NCBI GenBank assembly: GCA_015680685.1 | Contig: MNCI01008068.1 | Span: 154,804 to 218,803 of the forward strand | Source: Gnetum montanum | Lineage: Eukaryota; Streptophyta; Gnetopsida; Gnetales; Gnetaceae | Direction of reading: 5' to 3' | DNA: 64,000 bases | Part shown: piece by piece, positions 24,739-36,990 of the stretch | Layout: the number at the start of each line of letters is the position of its first letter | How positions within the stretch are numbered: the stretch's first letter is position 1 | Translations under genes and position numbers: made by a program | Notes under the pieces: generated by a model | Told to the model about the DNA's origin: nothing | The model's database searches: none | The model's input: the letters and a program-made list of their open reading frames with translations, nothing else

Positions 24739-24755
24739 TATCTCCATAACTAAAT
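24739..24755 (-). other. Polypurine tract of element F (weak)
   Basis: On the minus strand AGTTATGGAGATA precedes the LTR start. It is less purine-pure than in H, B and G. Confidence 0.5.
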
Positions 24756-24973
24756 GAAAAATCCTCCTCAATTTCCTTTACAAAATTAGAAAGGTATGGG
24801 ATTATTGATTGATGCTTAACACAACAAACTGACATAATAACACTAAGTGCTCAAGTGTACAAATCAACAACATTATAAAATTTGTGGTGTTCATGACACA
24901 CAATTGAACACCATGACATGATTACTCAAACTTGATAGTGCATCCTTTGATGACATGAAGATGATCAAGAAGA

Positions 24974-27812
24974 TCAAATAGTTCCAGGCGATGGAGGTTC
25001 CTGAGGTTTTGAAGGACCTTCATTTGCTTTAAGCACACGCAGTGGTTGAGGAGGCTATGGTTGTCCTACTATAGCTGCTACCTCTAGCAAAAGGCAAAAG
25101 GAATCCAGTAATGCCTTCATCTTCTCCTCCTTGCTCCAAAGATCATTCATGGTCCACGTAGCATCACCAATTTGGGCTAGAATAGGGATATTTCACAAAT
25201 AGGACATTAATGGGAATAGCTCCTTGATGTTGATGAACCAGGTAGTGAATTATTTACATTCAAAATCGAACACCCTCATTGCATTTTGCAGCTCCTAATA
25301 GTCATTCACTCTATTGGTCAGGCTCTCAACAGCAAATCTTTGATCAGTTTATTTATCCTTGAGAACCTTGAGTTCAACATTTTCCACTACAAACTTTTGT
25401 TTGGTTTCCTTGTGGTACTAGAACTCAACCTCGTACAAAAAGCACGAGCTGGCCACCTAATTTTCTAGTTCTGATCACAGCCATCTAGCAATCAACATAG
25501 CCAAGTTTGTGTATCGTAGGTTGGAAAGCTTCATATATTCGATCATCTCCTCTATCTGCAACTTCTTCAAGCGAATTTTTGCTTTATTGTATTGATCCAT
25601 CCCATCAACGATAAGCTACCATAATTTACATTCTTGTTGGAGTTGCTTCCTGTTCACCTTTTCCTTCACCACTTGAATGTGTTTCTCATTTATTTTCATT
25701 TGTAGGCCAAACTAGTCCCTATAATGACTTTTGACTCTCTCAAATTTAAAAACCTCTAATTTCTAGGTGCCTACTTCTATTTTAGTCTTTTAATGAAGGG
25801 CATGAACCTCCTCCATGGAGAGGTTTCTATTCTTAGCTGCTAATATCCTTAACTCTGTATTTGCTTTGGCTAGTTTCTACTACTATTGATGGATAAAATC
25901 AGTTAATTGTTGTTTATGCGCATCAATGTTTTGCAGGTGATAGTTTTCTGTGGTTAGTTACACATTCTCCTAGCAGGTTAGATCCAAGGCTTTCTAAATT
26001 TTATGTTGGATGGTCTCTACTAAGGATTGGTAGAACACCATCATCTCCATTACACCCTCAACCCCTTTCAACCTAGAGTGAAGCTATTTAAGAGCTTCAT
26101 CTCTTGTTAATGCTGGGTTGAGAAATGTAGGGTCAGCAATTTAGGCTCTCAGTTCAACAACTTCTATAGCCAAGCATTCATTCAACTCCTTAGCTATTTT
26201 GAGTTGTCCTTCCAAAACAAAATTCTTACCCCTTGCCTCTAGCAGCTCCAACTAGGTTGTAGTTATACTATCTAAAGGATCAAAGACATCTAAAAGCAGT
26301 TTCCCAATTCCTACCAGTCAATCTAGTAATTGTTCATGTTATGCTCCACTTAGTCTATTGCTTATGGTCCCTATGGACATCTGCACATCTTTAAGTGCAA
26401 TGATGTCTAGTACAAATGCTACAAGTACATTGAGTGTCTTAACAATTCTATTAAGAAACATCTCTACTATTGTTTCTTCTTCTTGGTGCTACATCACCAG
26501 TACTATTGCCTCCTTTGCCCTCCTTCAAGTGCACTGAAAAGGTCATAGCATTCCCAAAAATTTCTGGAAGTTGTTGTTGTTTAAAGAAAGATACCATTAC
26601 CTTTCTGGTACTAGGATTCAACCTCATAGATAAATACATTTGTTGGGTAGAGAAAACGGATCCACCTCCCCCCATCAAGCCACCTCATTCAGGTGACTCA
26701 AGGTAGGTCAGTTCATAGATGGGTCTCCACCACTTGTGCCTACCCATTGCTCCTACTTACTCAAGAGCCATTGTCTGAACCCATGTAATCATTGGAATAT
26801 TTCAGTGAAGTCCAACACTATTTTCTGTGGTAGGTGAAGGTGGTGGCTACTACTCCTCTTCTTAAATTAATATTGCATGAGTTTTATCCTTCATCATCTC
26901 TACCTAATTAGTAGTGAAAGCGCATTGAACAACATCATTGGTATAGTGGGCTATTCCTCCCCTTCGACATAGTTTTCTGATGAGGCATGGGAAGGGAAGT
27001 ATGTTCCTTCCATGTTCGTTCTCCTTGAGACACTTCTTTATCTTCAAATAGATTAGCCATGGAAGGTTGACCAAGAATCTTCCACTCATATTAGCACATG
27101 CATGGGCAAAAAAGTCAGTGATATTGTTGGGCCTTATCATGTAATTTAGGTGAAAGGTTGTAATCTTGTAATAGATTCTTTTTGCAAGTGTGAACATGCC
27201 ATACTCCTTAGGGTTGACACCATAGCATCACTAAATCCATTTTTTTATGTTGGGATCTGCCTACATTGGAATCTCGATGAGATTTTCCCCAGTTTCATGA
27301 AACACAAGTGTCTCTACAATGGCGTGCACTTAGTAGGAAAATGAAATGTCCTTAATCTTGATCATTGAACCAACCTACCTATTGCTCCAAAATAGAAATG
27401 TCTCTCTCATGTACCACTCTCTGCTAGAAGTGATAATTGGCCACATAGGAGAGATCTTTAGTTGATCCTGTACCTCATTAGGTACTTGCTCCAAGAAAGA
27501 GCCAAAGTTCAACTCTTTGAGCACTATTTTCTGGACCTCTCTTGATCTGATTTGGTTTAGGCATGTTTTCTTCAAGGTCACCTCAAGGTTCACTTATTGA
27601 GCTAGTGCATCATCCTAGTGGGAATGCTCTGTGAATACCACTTGTTCTAGAATTTGATGAATAGACCCCACTTCAGCCTCCTCCCTAAGAGGTCCCATAG
27701 CAAGGGTTGTGATTGGTTCTTCTAGGCTTGCTCTTGACCCCTTCCCCTTCTTGGTCATTTTTCCCTCGGTTGAGATGGTCCACCTTCTTGTGTGTTTGCC
27801 TTTTGGTGCCAT
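24974..27812 (-). pseudogene. 3' ORF (env position) of element F: Transposase_32-like domain plus coiled coil, broken
   Basis: Starts at 27812 with MAPKGK, immediately after an AG that could be a splice acceptor, and ends at TGA 24976-24974 after a PPSPGT C terminus. Open pieces at 27812-27615, 27593-27375 and 27197-26904 hold the globular N-terminal region: DQLKISPMWPIITSSREWYM, then IYYKITTFHLNYMI, then NEHGRNILPFPCLIRKLCRR and HYTND. These blocks are shared with H and B and resemble the plant 'putative transposon protein' domain found with Athila elements. The later two thirds are Lys/Glu/Gln-rich and coiled-coil-like on the minus strand. Broken by stops and frameshifts. Role unknown; its place corresponds to the env-like ORF of Athila elements, but I see no signal peptide or membrane segment. 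Confidence 0.65.
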
Positions 27813-28079
27813 CTATAGTCATAACATATCCATGGATTAGTAGATATAATGTATAACTTAGAATATTTAGATACCTTATCTCATTAATTAGTTACACTTA
27901 GCTATGGTTGGACTATGGTAGATTGATTATTTCATTATTATTTTATTAATTAATTTTTTATTGTAAGTGTCACCAGAGCTTCTCAAAAGGGTTTAACTCC
28001 TAGAATTTGGTGTTTTAATGTTGATTCCTTAGTTAAATCTTTGTGGGAGTTAGAAAAATGTCAAAACATTTTCTATCAA

Positions 28080-28330
28080 AAATGACATATTTGTGGCCCC
28101 CATGACTAAGAGCTTACCTTTGGGAGCTACAAGGTTGAAAAATGCAGTGATTTGGATAAACGATTAGGAAGTTATGTGCTCTTAAAGGTTTTAGGCTCTA
28201 AAAACTACAAAAACACCTTGGGTGTTTGAGAGAAAATGTGAAAATTTCTAAAGGGGTCAGGCATATATATAGGATTTTTGCACTACATCAACAAGGCCAT
28301 GTATATGCTTGGGATCCATCGATGGGGACT
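28080..28330 (-). promoter_or_regulatory. Internal promoter-like region of element F, upstream of the 3' ORF
   Basis: Reading the minus strand: CATCGATG (28324-28317), GGCCTTGTTGATGTAGTGC, TATATATA (28271-28264) and the splice-donor-like AAAG/GTAAGC (GTAAG at 28117-28113). An AG lies directly before the 3' ORF start, about 300 bases further on. The segment ACATCAACAAGGC with a nearby ATCGATGGGG (plus-strand view) is shared with this element's LTR at about 24681-24706. Activity is inferred. Confidence 0.45.
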
Positions 28331-29930
28331 TGTTTACAGGGTTCATAAATGAAATTTTTAAATTAAAATATTTCTAAAAATAAAAGAAATTTTTGAATGA
28401 ATTTGGTGTCCATGAAGTTCCAGAAAAGCCAAGAATATGATAAAATCATTAAAGAGGTCTTTGAAAGATTGAAAATTCAAAATTCTAATGGAGAATTTGT
28501 GAATTGAAGAAAATACTTAAAGGAGCACATTGTTGGATGCAAAAGATGGATGCATGAAAGATTCTAATTGTAAAAATATGCCTAAAGATAAGGTGCTTAA
28601 CGAACCCAACCAAGAGATATGTAAGTGGGTCCTTCTCATGGCAAGCACATGTCTTGTTTGCCCTTGCCTAACCTCAACCTAAGGAGTCCATGAGCCCCAT
28701 AGGTGATTAATGGTTTATAAAAGTTAAGGATCAAAACCCAAAAGATTCTATCAAATAATTCAAGTACATCAAAGAAAGACACCAAACAAGAACATGGACA
28801 CTAGTAGTAAGGTGAGTTATGGACAGTGTGGATGGATGATGGAGAAGGTCGAATGGTGTTTCAAATTAAGGTCATAAGAAGCCCCTTATGGATTTTTATT
28901 TAAATGACCTGAGAAGATTCATCCATAGTCTAGACCAAAACCAACCACTTTCAATGACTTTGCATCACCACTTCAAGATTGATCCACCTTCTTGAGACAC
29001 ACGAGTGCTTCCATATAACAACCACCATTCCTTAAAGAGAAGAAAAGAGAAGCACAAAGTGAGAGAGAGCCTTAGTTAGAGGGAACCTTCAGGCATGGGT
29101 AACATGTCTTTCTAGTCTCATAACTAGTGCTTATATCCTGTTTATTTGTTTAATGGATGTGCTTTGAATTCTCATATTTTTTTAATTTTATTTTTGTTTT
29201 TTTTTTCTTTAAAATTTTTTAATGGGAACCACACTATGCAAAGACTTATTCAACTTCCTATTATTGGTCAACACAGAATGGTAAGAAATCCATGAAAACA
29301 CTCATGCACCCAAGTAAGTAGAAGAGTACAAAGGGTATTGAGTTCCCTTAAAGTCACATCCTATGCAAACTCTTAAATCCTTCCTAATTTTAGAAACCAC
29401 AAAGGTCACAAATTTATTAAAATTTAATTTAATGAAAGGGACCTCATATTCCCAAAATGAGGAAAATCATAGATTTTTGTGAATGGGTGGATGTCATGGA
29501 CTCACTACCTATTCCATGAAGAAAAAAAACCATGTCTTAGCCATTAGTACAAAAATTCCAAAATAGAACCTTGACATTAGCAAACAAAAACATTAAGTGT
29601 AGACCACCATTAGCAACAACTACAGCACCACTGTGTCCTATTGGCATAAAGAATGTTTGTTAACAAAAATTAGAAAATCACACTAAAATAAAGTAAAATA
29701 TATAATAAACTATAAAATATTCAAAAAAATTAAATGTACTAATGATGGTGTAAAACAAAAAATGGTGTAAAATAAGAAAAAATTTTAAAACAAAAATGTA
29801 TAAAACAAAAATTAAAAAAATAGAAAAACTAAGAAGCCATGTATATAATTAGCATAGATGGCCATCTCCCCCACAACTGAATTGGAAGAAGGAAATTTGA
29901 AAAATTAAATGTGGTTGTCCATCCATTGAG
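28331..29930 (-). other. Spacer of element F between pol and the internal promoter
   Basis: No supported coding region. AT-rich with poly-A and poly-T tracts. The part near 29821-29890 (GTGGGGGAGATGG on the minus strand) is matched in element H at 3335-3415, and 28560-28940 is matched in H at 11510-11860. Confidence 0.6.
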
Positions 29931-31060
29931 GTATTTGTTGCATTAGCTTAGTTGGGCTTGTGGAAATGCTTTACCTATTGGATGTTGATCAACTGATTCT
30001 TGTTTGGACTTTCAAGTTTGTATATGATCATGGCCCTATAAGAAAAGGTTTCATCGATTATATAAGGCCCCTTACACAATTTTTGGAATTTGGTTTTTTA
30101 AGGAACATGTGTGGGGCTCTAGTAGAGAACCTTATCTCCTAGTTGAAATTTCTCTTTCTGTATTCTAAGGTCATGACCCTTTTTGTTGAATGCCTTGTGC
30201 ACTTCATTCAAGGATAAGGCTACTAATCAATTTTCATTTAGCACATTCAGGTTGATTAGTCTTTGTTTTTTGATAAGCTATGATCAAGGTCCAAGTCACA
30301 AGTTGCTAAAAGGATATGGAGCTCGAATTGGATAGGTATAGTTGGTAATTTTCCATATACCAACTCATAGGAAGAGTAGCCTATAGAAAGTTTTCATGTT
30401 GAGTGGTATGCCCAAAGGCCATCGTTCAAATTTGTGCTCTAGTCTCTCTTATATTTGCTAAATGTTCTCATTAAGATCTTCATAATCTCCCTATTGGTAA
30501 CTTCTTCTTAACTATTCACTTGGGTGTGATAGGGTGCTATTAATTTATGTTCAACCCCCAAGAATTTCATAAGCTTGCAAAACCTATTCACAACATTTTG
30601 TTGTAGAAACTGCACAACAGTGGATGATGTACAGTCGATGACAACTACTACTTCTACCCATTTTATGCAATAATCAACAGTGATGATTATATATGCCTTT
30701 CAATTTGACATGGGTGTGATGGAACCCATGAAGTCAATGCTTCATATGTCAAAGGATTCTAGTAGTTGAATTCACTATTGAGGACCCTCCATTTATGTGA
30801 TCATCCCACCATCTCATTGATAGCATTCACAAGAGTAGAAAAATTGGTGTGTATCCCTAAAGATGGTGGGCCAATAGTATCCTACCATCAAAATTTTTAT
30901 AAGCATGCATCTCCCTACATAGTGGCCCCTACAAGGACCTCATGAGCATCCTGGGGAATGTGAAGTTGATTAGAATCAGGTACACACCAATGAAATAGTC
31001 CATCAGCATGCACCTTGTAAAGGTGTTCATTGATTTCCATAAAAATTTTGGCCTAATGAA
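29930..31060 (-). pseudogene. Integrase region of element F, decayed
   Basis: Follows RNase H in pol order. Recognisable pieces include a central part around 30480-30700 and the C-terminal segment at about 30180-29990 with GDKVLYYSPTHVP and CKGPYII, the usual end of plant gypsy integrases. The catalytic acidic residues cannot all be placed because of frameshifts. It would insert the DNA copy into the genome. Confidence 0.6.
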
Positions 31061-31249
31061 GAAACTATTGTTTCTTCCTATAGTCCAAATCTTTTAGCAT
31101 CTCTTGATTGAGAATATAAGTAAGGATGTCATCATACCATTTTGATTCTATGGGCACTTGTTCATTTATTTCTTTAGCAAAGAGAATTTTATCAAGAAAT
31201 TGATAAAAGAGTAGGCTCTCCTCCTTATTTTTCCATCATAATTGAGGCA

Positions 31250-31640
31250 AGTGATTAGTAACCACATTATTAGTCCCCTTTTGATTTACCATTGTAAGAT
31301 CAAATTCCTACAAGATCACCAACCACCATATGACACGGGGGCTCACCACTAGCTTATTCATTAGGAAGTGGATGGCACTATGGTCAATGTGCACAAACAC
31401 ATTATATTCAAGCACATAGTACCTAAACTTTTCTAGAGCATACACCACTACCATCAGTTCTTTCTCTATGGTGATGTAATTGAGTTGCACATCCATTATG
31501 CTTTGGCTTGTGTAGTGGATATAATATGGATGTTTTTGGTCATCCAACTACATGAGCATAGCTCCCAAGGCATAATTAGATGCATCTATCATGATATGAA
31601 ATAGTCTAGACCAATAAAGTACTTATAGAATTGGAGTCTC
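31250..31640 (-). pseudogene. RNase H of element F, decayed
   Basis: Open piece 31547-31308 reads HPYYIHYTSQSIMD..YITIEKELMVVVYALEKFRYYV and later HIDHSAIHFLMNK. These are the order and motifs of the gypsy RNase H just after reverse transcriptase. It would remove RNA from the RNA-DNA hybrid. Confidence 0.75.
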
Positions 31641-31849
31641 TACGAGCTTCTACTTAAGGCTTTTTCACATTCCTTAGTCAAGAAAAATGGAGCATCTTTA
31701 TTTATTAGCCCAACCAATGATTTTTTGATCTGAGAGAAATTCTCTATGAATCACTAGTAATAGCGAATGTGTCCAAATAATGATCAAACTTCTTTAATAG
31801 TTTCTAATTGGTAAGTTATTCCTTAGATGACCCTTATCTTTTTAGGGTC

Positions 31850-32500
31850 CACCTCAATCCCTACCTTAGAGATTCTATGCCCTAATACAATGCCCTCCTA
31901 GACCATTAGATAGTTCTTTTACTAATTTAGCTGAATATTTATCTCTACACACTTTTTAAGCACTTGCTCAAGGTGTTCCAAGGCTTGCTCAAAGGTAGTA
32001 CCATAGGTGGAGAAGTCATCCATGAAGACTTCCATCTCGTAATTAATTTTTTGTTGAAAAATGCTCAAGACCAAGCATTGGAATGTTGTAGGAGCATTAC
32101 ACAAACCAAAAGGCATCTTTTAATATGCAAAAGTCCTCCATGAACTCATGAATTTTGTTTTGGCCTGATCCTCCAACTTGATCTAGATTTGGTTATAGCC
32201 ACTATAACCATCCAGAAAACTATAATAGCAATGCCTAGATATAGTGCCTAACACTTGATCCACAAATGGCAATGGAAAGTGATCTTTGAATATTGTCATA
32301 TTCAACAGCTGAAAGTTGATGCAGACCCATCACTTGTCACATTTAGTTGGCTCATTCATGAGTGGACTAACCCACTCACTATCCATAATGAGATAGATAA
32401 TCCCCACCTTGAGGAGTTGTTTAATTTCCTCTTTGATGATCTACTTCAATTTGGGATTCAATTGTTGTTGCAGCTACCTCTTTGGCTCCATAGCTAAATC
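31850..32500 (-). pseudogene. Reverse transcriptase of element F, decayed
   Basis: On the minus strand: VCINFQLLN, KDHFPLPFVDQ, FLDGYSGYNQI, MPFGLCNAPTTFQ and the active site FMDDFSTYG (about 32040-32020), in the usual order. Athila RTs have DDFS at this place. One stop falls in the GYNQI block and another shortly after it. It would copy the element RNA into DNA. Confidence 0.85.
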
Positions 32501-33079
32501 AATGTAGATACGATGCTAGCATATCCCAAGATCAATCCCTATGAGTTCAAGATATGACCAAGCAAAGGTTGTTGGCCATTTGTTAACCACATTCAACAAC
32601 ATCTATTTTTATCCAGAAGCAAGATTAGCATTGATTATTACTGGCTTTCCATTTGTAAAAAATGCATACTCCATGTCAACAGGTAGAGTTTTCAACTCTA
32701 AGGGCTCTTATTTAAAATTTTTATGGATTTCCAACTATTCCCAATAGGTATCACCATTTTCATTATCAGAGAGTTGGTGATGAACTTACTCTATTTTATC
32801 CATGCTTTTAATATAGGCACATGTCAAACTCTCAGCAGGTTCCATGCAAAGTATGCCACTTCCAAGATTAGCTATCAACCACTCGATGCCCTCCTATTTT
32901 ATGACTACTACATACAAGCACTTTTGAATTTCAAATTCATCTATGCACTATTTTCATGTTTTGATTGATGTGCTCTTGACAAACTAAAGTTTCTACACAC
33001 AATTACACCTGGTGTCACTATACGCAATGCATGGAACTCTCTTCTTCTAAATCTTTCCAAATTCATTTTCCTTGGAAAT

Positions 33080-33400
33080 TTTTAAGGAGATATGTCTAAT
33101 GCCCATTTACACATCAATAGTGCTCAACCATGACCTTCTCATAATAATTGGGAAGTCTCCCTTGCAATTGTCAATCTTGATCACTAGAAAATTAGTAGGA
33201 TAGGACCATCCACAAATAGTTGTCATAATGTCCTTCATAAGTTCCAAAGGAATAGTGATTGACTAGTTTGGCCATTCTAGACAAATATTGCTCTTCTTGA
33301 GAGATAGTAGGTTCCATGCTTTGTACATGTCATGAAAAATTAGATTGACACTAGAACCTAAATTAAGAAGAGCCTTGCATGGCTCATGTCTAGTGATCTA
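33080..33400 (-). pseudogene. Aspartic protease of element F, decayed
   Basis: On the minus strand at about 33370-33300 LLNLGSSVNLI stands where the active site DxGSS is expected; the catalytic Asp is Asn here. The later PIIMRRSWLSTIDV is the decayed form of the usual end motif. It would cleave the polyprotein; the substitution alone should inactivate it. Confidence 0.65.
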
Positions 33401-33559
33401 AAAATAGATGAGAGGATTTCTAGGATCAGATCTTTTCCTAGGAAGGTTGCTAGCCTTGATCCAATCAGATATAGCATGAGTTAACATGATAGTATGGACC
33501 GTAGGAGGTGTATGATTTGAATAACTCTCAAAAGAATTTGATGCAAAGGATGATGGAAA

Positions 33560-35941
33560 GATAAGATGACTAGCCACATTAGTCTATGAGAAATTTGAAG
33601 GACTATTGGAGCAGAAGAATGTTCATTTTCAAGATATGGGTTTCAAACCATTTAGCTAGAAAGTTGGTTGTAAGTTGACAACCCTAGGAGTATTATGTTG
33701 TTGCAGTTGTGATGAAATTTAGCCTTGCTCAGATGGAATATGAGGTAATTGTATGAAGGATGGAGGAGCATGTGCTAAAGGATGAGAAGGATGATAGGGA
33801 TATGGGGTTTCCTCTTTAGTAGATGGAGACTGACATCTGTGATACTCTAAAGGGTAATAGTAATGCTGAGAAAAAACATGACTAAAAGAGTCACATGAAG
33901 ACATTAGTTACTAAACATAGTACCCATATGGATCTGGCTACCTATAAGGGTACTGCTGCCTTGGTGGTGGCATCCCCCACAATTGTGGATGTTGCCACAA
34001 TTCGTATTGCTCATATGGCTATGGTGGAGCTCCACTTGGATAATAAGCTTGTTATTGCTAGTGGAACTACCTTGGATTGCCTTGAGGATAAGGCAATCTT
34101 TTAGGTGCTTGCCTTCTTACTAGTCTAAGATTTAGCACATATACCCTAGACTCCTACAAGTGTGACATGATAGGGCAACATCCCTTACGATGTTCGTATT
34201 GGTAGATGTCACATCCACCACCATCATCTAATTCTATCTCCACAAATTTTTCTACTGCAACAACTTTGCCCTTACCCCTTTAATAGGCACATTCAGCTTC
34301 TTTTTGCATCCTATGGTTACAATCATTACTCTGCTCTCTTGATTCTTCTATGATCTTTAAAGTAGTTTAGAATTTTTCATCCAATAAATCCCACATTTTA
34401 TCTACTTTGGCCAAAATTTTAAACATAGATTTGTGGATTGACAAGGTCTTTTTTTTCACCACCTCATCAAGTGATGACTCCTCCTCATTATCACAAAATC
34501 AAACCTTCCTTTTTCTAATGCAAGAATCCCTATTATATTCCTCAGCACTTTCTCATTTCCTTAGCTCTCCTTCTTTTGCTATTTGCTCTATCAGCCTTTG
34601 GATCTAATGGGCTCTAAATTTTGATAGTTTTCCATGGGCATAAACCCCAAGAGTTCTTCTCATTTTTTATCTGAGTCCATCTATGATGTGTCAAAGTTGT
34701 TCCCACTAAGAATAATTAAGGCCAAGGCATCGATGTATGAGAGAATAGTATCTACCCATGGCGATGTCCAAGTGTTCATGTGTTTCTTTCTTTCATCCTT
34801 GGATATGCCTTCTCAGATTAGACACTCAGGAGTATATCTAATATTTATCATTAAACAACTTTAGCATTGTACTCCACCTACAAATGGATTCTAGCTCTAA
34901 GAACGAATACCAGCTTTTGGCCTCCTTGATGAGTATCCTAGGAAATAGCTTTAATTTTTGCTAATCATTTTCAATATTTTGTAAGGCATAGGCATCATGA
35001 AAGGCTTGAAGATGTGTTTGTAGATCAGAGTTATATCCCCCCTCAAATCTAGGAATATTTTTCATGTCAAGTCACTTGATCCAATTATCTTTCACATGCT
35101 TGGTTAGAATTTTCATTACCTCTGCAATATTTAGCATACTTCAAGTTGTCAACATGGGCTCATAATCATCATTATTTCAATGATGCCTATGATGTCCTCT
35201 GCTAACCCTTTGTTCATGGTAGGCCTGGCAATCATTATTATCCCATTGCTCACCTTCATCAGGGTTGTCCTTTTGACAACATCTATCAAAACCAAAAGAG
35301 GAAGAAGAATATGCAAACAAAGAGGGTAAAGAAGGAGGAGAATTTCCACCACCATGGTGTCTACCACCTCCTCTACGCTTGTCACTACCACATTCATCAG
35401 CTTTCTTATCATCCTGATGCTTGCCTAAGCCACTACTTAGACTTCCATCTTTGCCTAAATCTAAATTGTTGATAGCAAATTGCAACTTTAGGTTCAAGTC
35501 CCCATCATCAATATCAAGGGGTGGACAATCTTCATGTTAAGAACCCCCAAAGGGAAAATCCTCATTGTTATTTTGGTTGAACAAGAATAAGGGATTAGTG
35601 AACCATTTTTCCTTCATATCCTCATGGTGCTTCTCCTGGTGTTGATCTCTCCTATGTTGTGTTTTAGTGGGACAGTAATTTCGATAGTCATAGTCATGCA
35701 TAGTGTACTCTTCTTAAAGATCGTAAATTTCCAACCTCCTAAAGGTTTGGAGTAGCATTCCAGGCACAAATCACTTGGGAGGCATTACAATGTTGCCCTC
35801 CATATCTCACCATGGCAGTTATTCATCCTGGTATAGAATGAAGGTGAAGTTAGGCACATACTCATTTGCACAAGTATATACCAACTTGCATTCTTGAGGC
35901 ACTGGAAGTTTAGTATCATTAGGCTTGTGAGAAAAAGACAT
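33560..35941 (-). pseudogene. gag of element F, decayed
   Basis: Starts at 35941 (MSFSHKPNDTK), matching the gag starts of A and B. An acidic and Gly/Arg-rich segment (35497-35177) precedes the conserved capsid part at about 35080-34630, with SWYSFLELESI, a YYSLIHR segment and IIDGLRQKMRRTLGVYA, each recognisable in gag of B. Stops and frameshifts throughout. Confidence 0.65.
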
Positions 35942-36077
35942 TCTACAATAACAATAAGTTATCAATGTGCTTAAATTATTATATTTATGTTTAGAATGAT
36001 TTTTGACCTTAGGGTTCATTCAACAATGTTAATGATTTTCACTATACCTAGATAGCACACATTTCAAACAACAAGAA

Positions 36078-36096
36078 TCCCCTGGCAATGGCACCA
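36078..36096 (-). other. Primer binding site of element F (tRNA-Asp type)
   Basis: On the minus strand TGGTGCCATTGCCAGGGGA, one base inside the 5' LTR. It matches the complement of the plant tRNA-Asp 3' end apart from two substitutions and one inserted base. Confidence 0.8.
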
Positions 36097-36097
36097 A

Positions 36098-36985
36098 TGA
36101 TGAGTGGTGAGTACCCCTATGCTTAACCATATGAATCACTAAGCATTCACGTGCAATCTCATCGAATTCTATGGATTCTATGTCTTCTGATACACTAGTC
36201 TCTAGGAAGTGAACTTGCCCTAATACTCATTCATTGTCTTCCCAATTATACTTGTGATATGCAAAGGTATGGTTAAGTGTAATCAAGGAATATGATTTTT
36301 ATTATTTTTATGTTTTATGTTTTGGGTGCTTAAAATAAAGGATGGAAGGAATGAAGTAATTCAATTTCTTACTTAATCTAACTAACTACACCTAACTAAT
36401 CCTAACATAAGCATCCATTCCCACTTGCTATACACATCTTAAACACATTTAGCGCTACTAGGTTACCAAACATTAAGCGTTACTGGGATTACCAAGTACC
36501 AAGCGTATGCTCAAAGTGATCATACTTATGTGCTTAATTAATTATTACTTAATCTAGTTTAGGGTAGCTTAGTTTATCCTAATTAATTATTTAATTACTT
36601 AAAGCGTTAAAGGAAATTGCATAAAACATTAAATGCATAAATAAATAATTAATCTATGTCCAAGTGTTGTAAGGTTTATCAAAAGACTCATCTTTATTAC
36701 TGTTCACACTGTTGTGCTCAAGTACATCAATGCTCGAATAAAGAACCATACACTTTTTGACTTCTTCCATTGGCACTTAGAAAAATATTCTAACTCTTAA
36801 ATGACAAAACTGTAAGAGCTCCACTACAACTATGACAAGACATGCCATAAACATAGCAGGTGAGTGTGTATTTATAGACTTTATTGTGGAGCTGCGTCAA
36901 GAGGGCCTCATAAATGCACCAAACACTACATCGACAAGGCCGCATTGATGGGGGCCCGTTGACACAACACTTTAACGCTTCATCA
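36098..36985 (-). repeat. 5' LTR of element F
   Basis: 888 bp, same ends as the 3' LTR (TGATGA to TCATCA), diverged from it by many substitutions, so the insertion is not recent. It is flanked by CTAAT at 36986-36990. Confidence 0.9.
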
Positions 36986-36990
36986 CTAAT

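Larger units (their letters stand above)
23825..36985 (-). mobile_element. Element F: complete 13.2-kb Athila-like LTR retrotransposon with pol and a 3' ORF
   Basis: On the minus strand: 5' LTR (36985-36098), primer site, gag (from 35941), protease, reverse transcriptase, RNase H, integrase (to about 29930), spacer with internal TATA region, 3' ORF (27812-24974), polypurine tract, 3' LTR (24738-23825). Direct 5-bp target duplications CTAAT lie at 23820-23824 and 36986-36990. The tRNA-Asp primer site, the FMDDFS form of the RT active site and an extra ORF in the env position fit the Athila lineage. All frames have stops. It interrupts LINE L1. Confidence 0.9.

Noticed and set aside
24974-27812. 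Envelope gene in the retroviral sense
   Set aside because: The position fits, but no signal peptide, transmembrane segment or cleavage site is visible; the domain pattern is transposon-protein-like head plus coiled coil.
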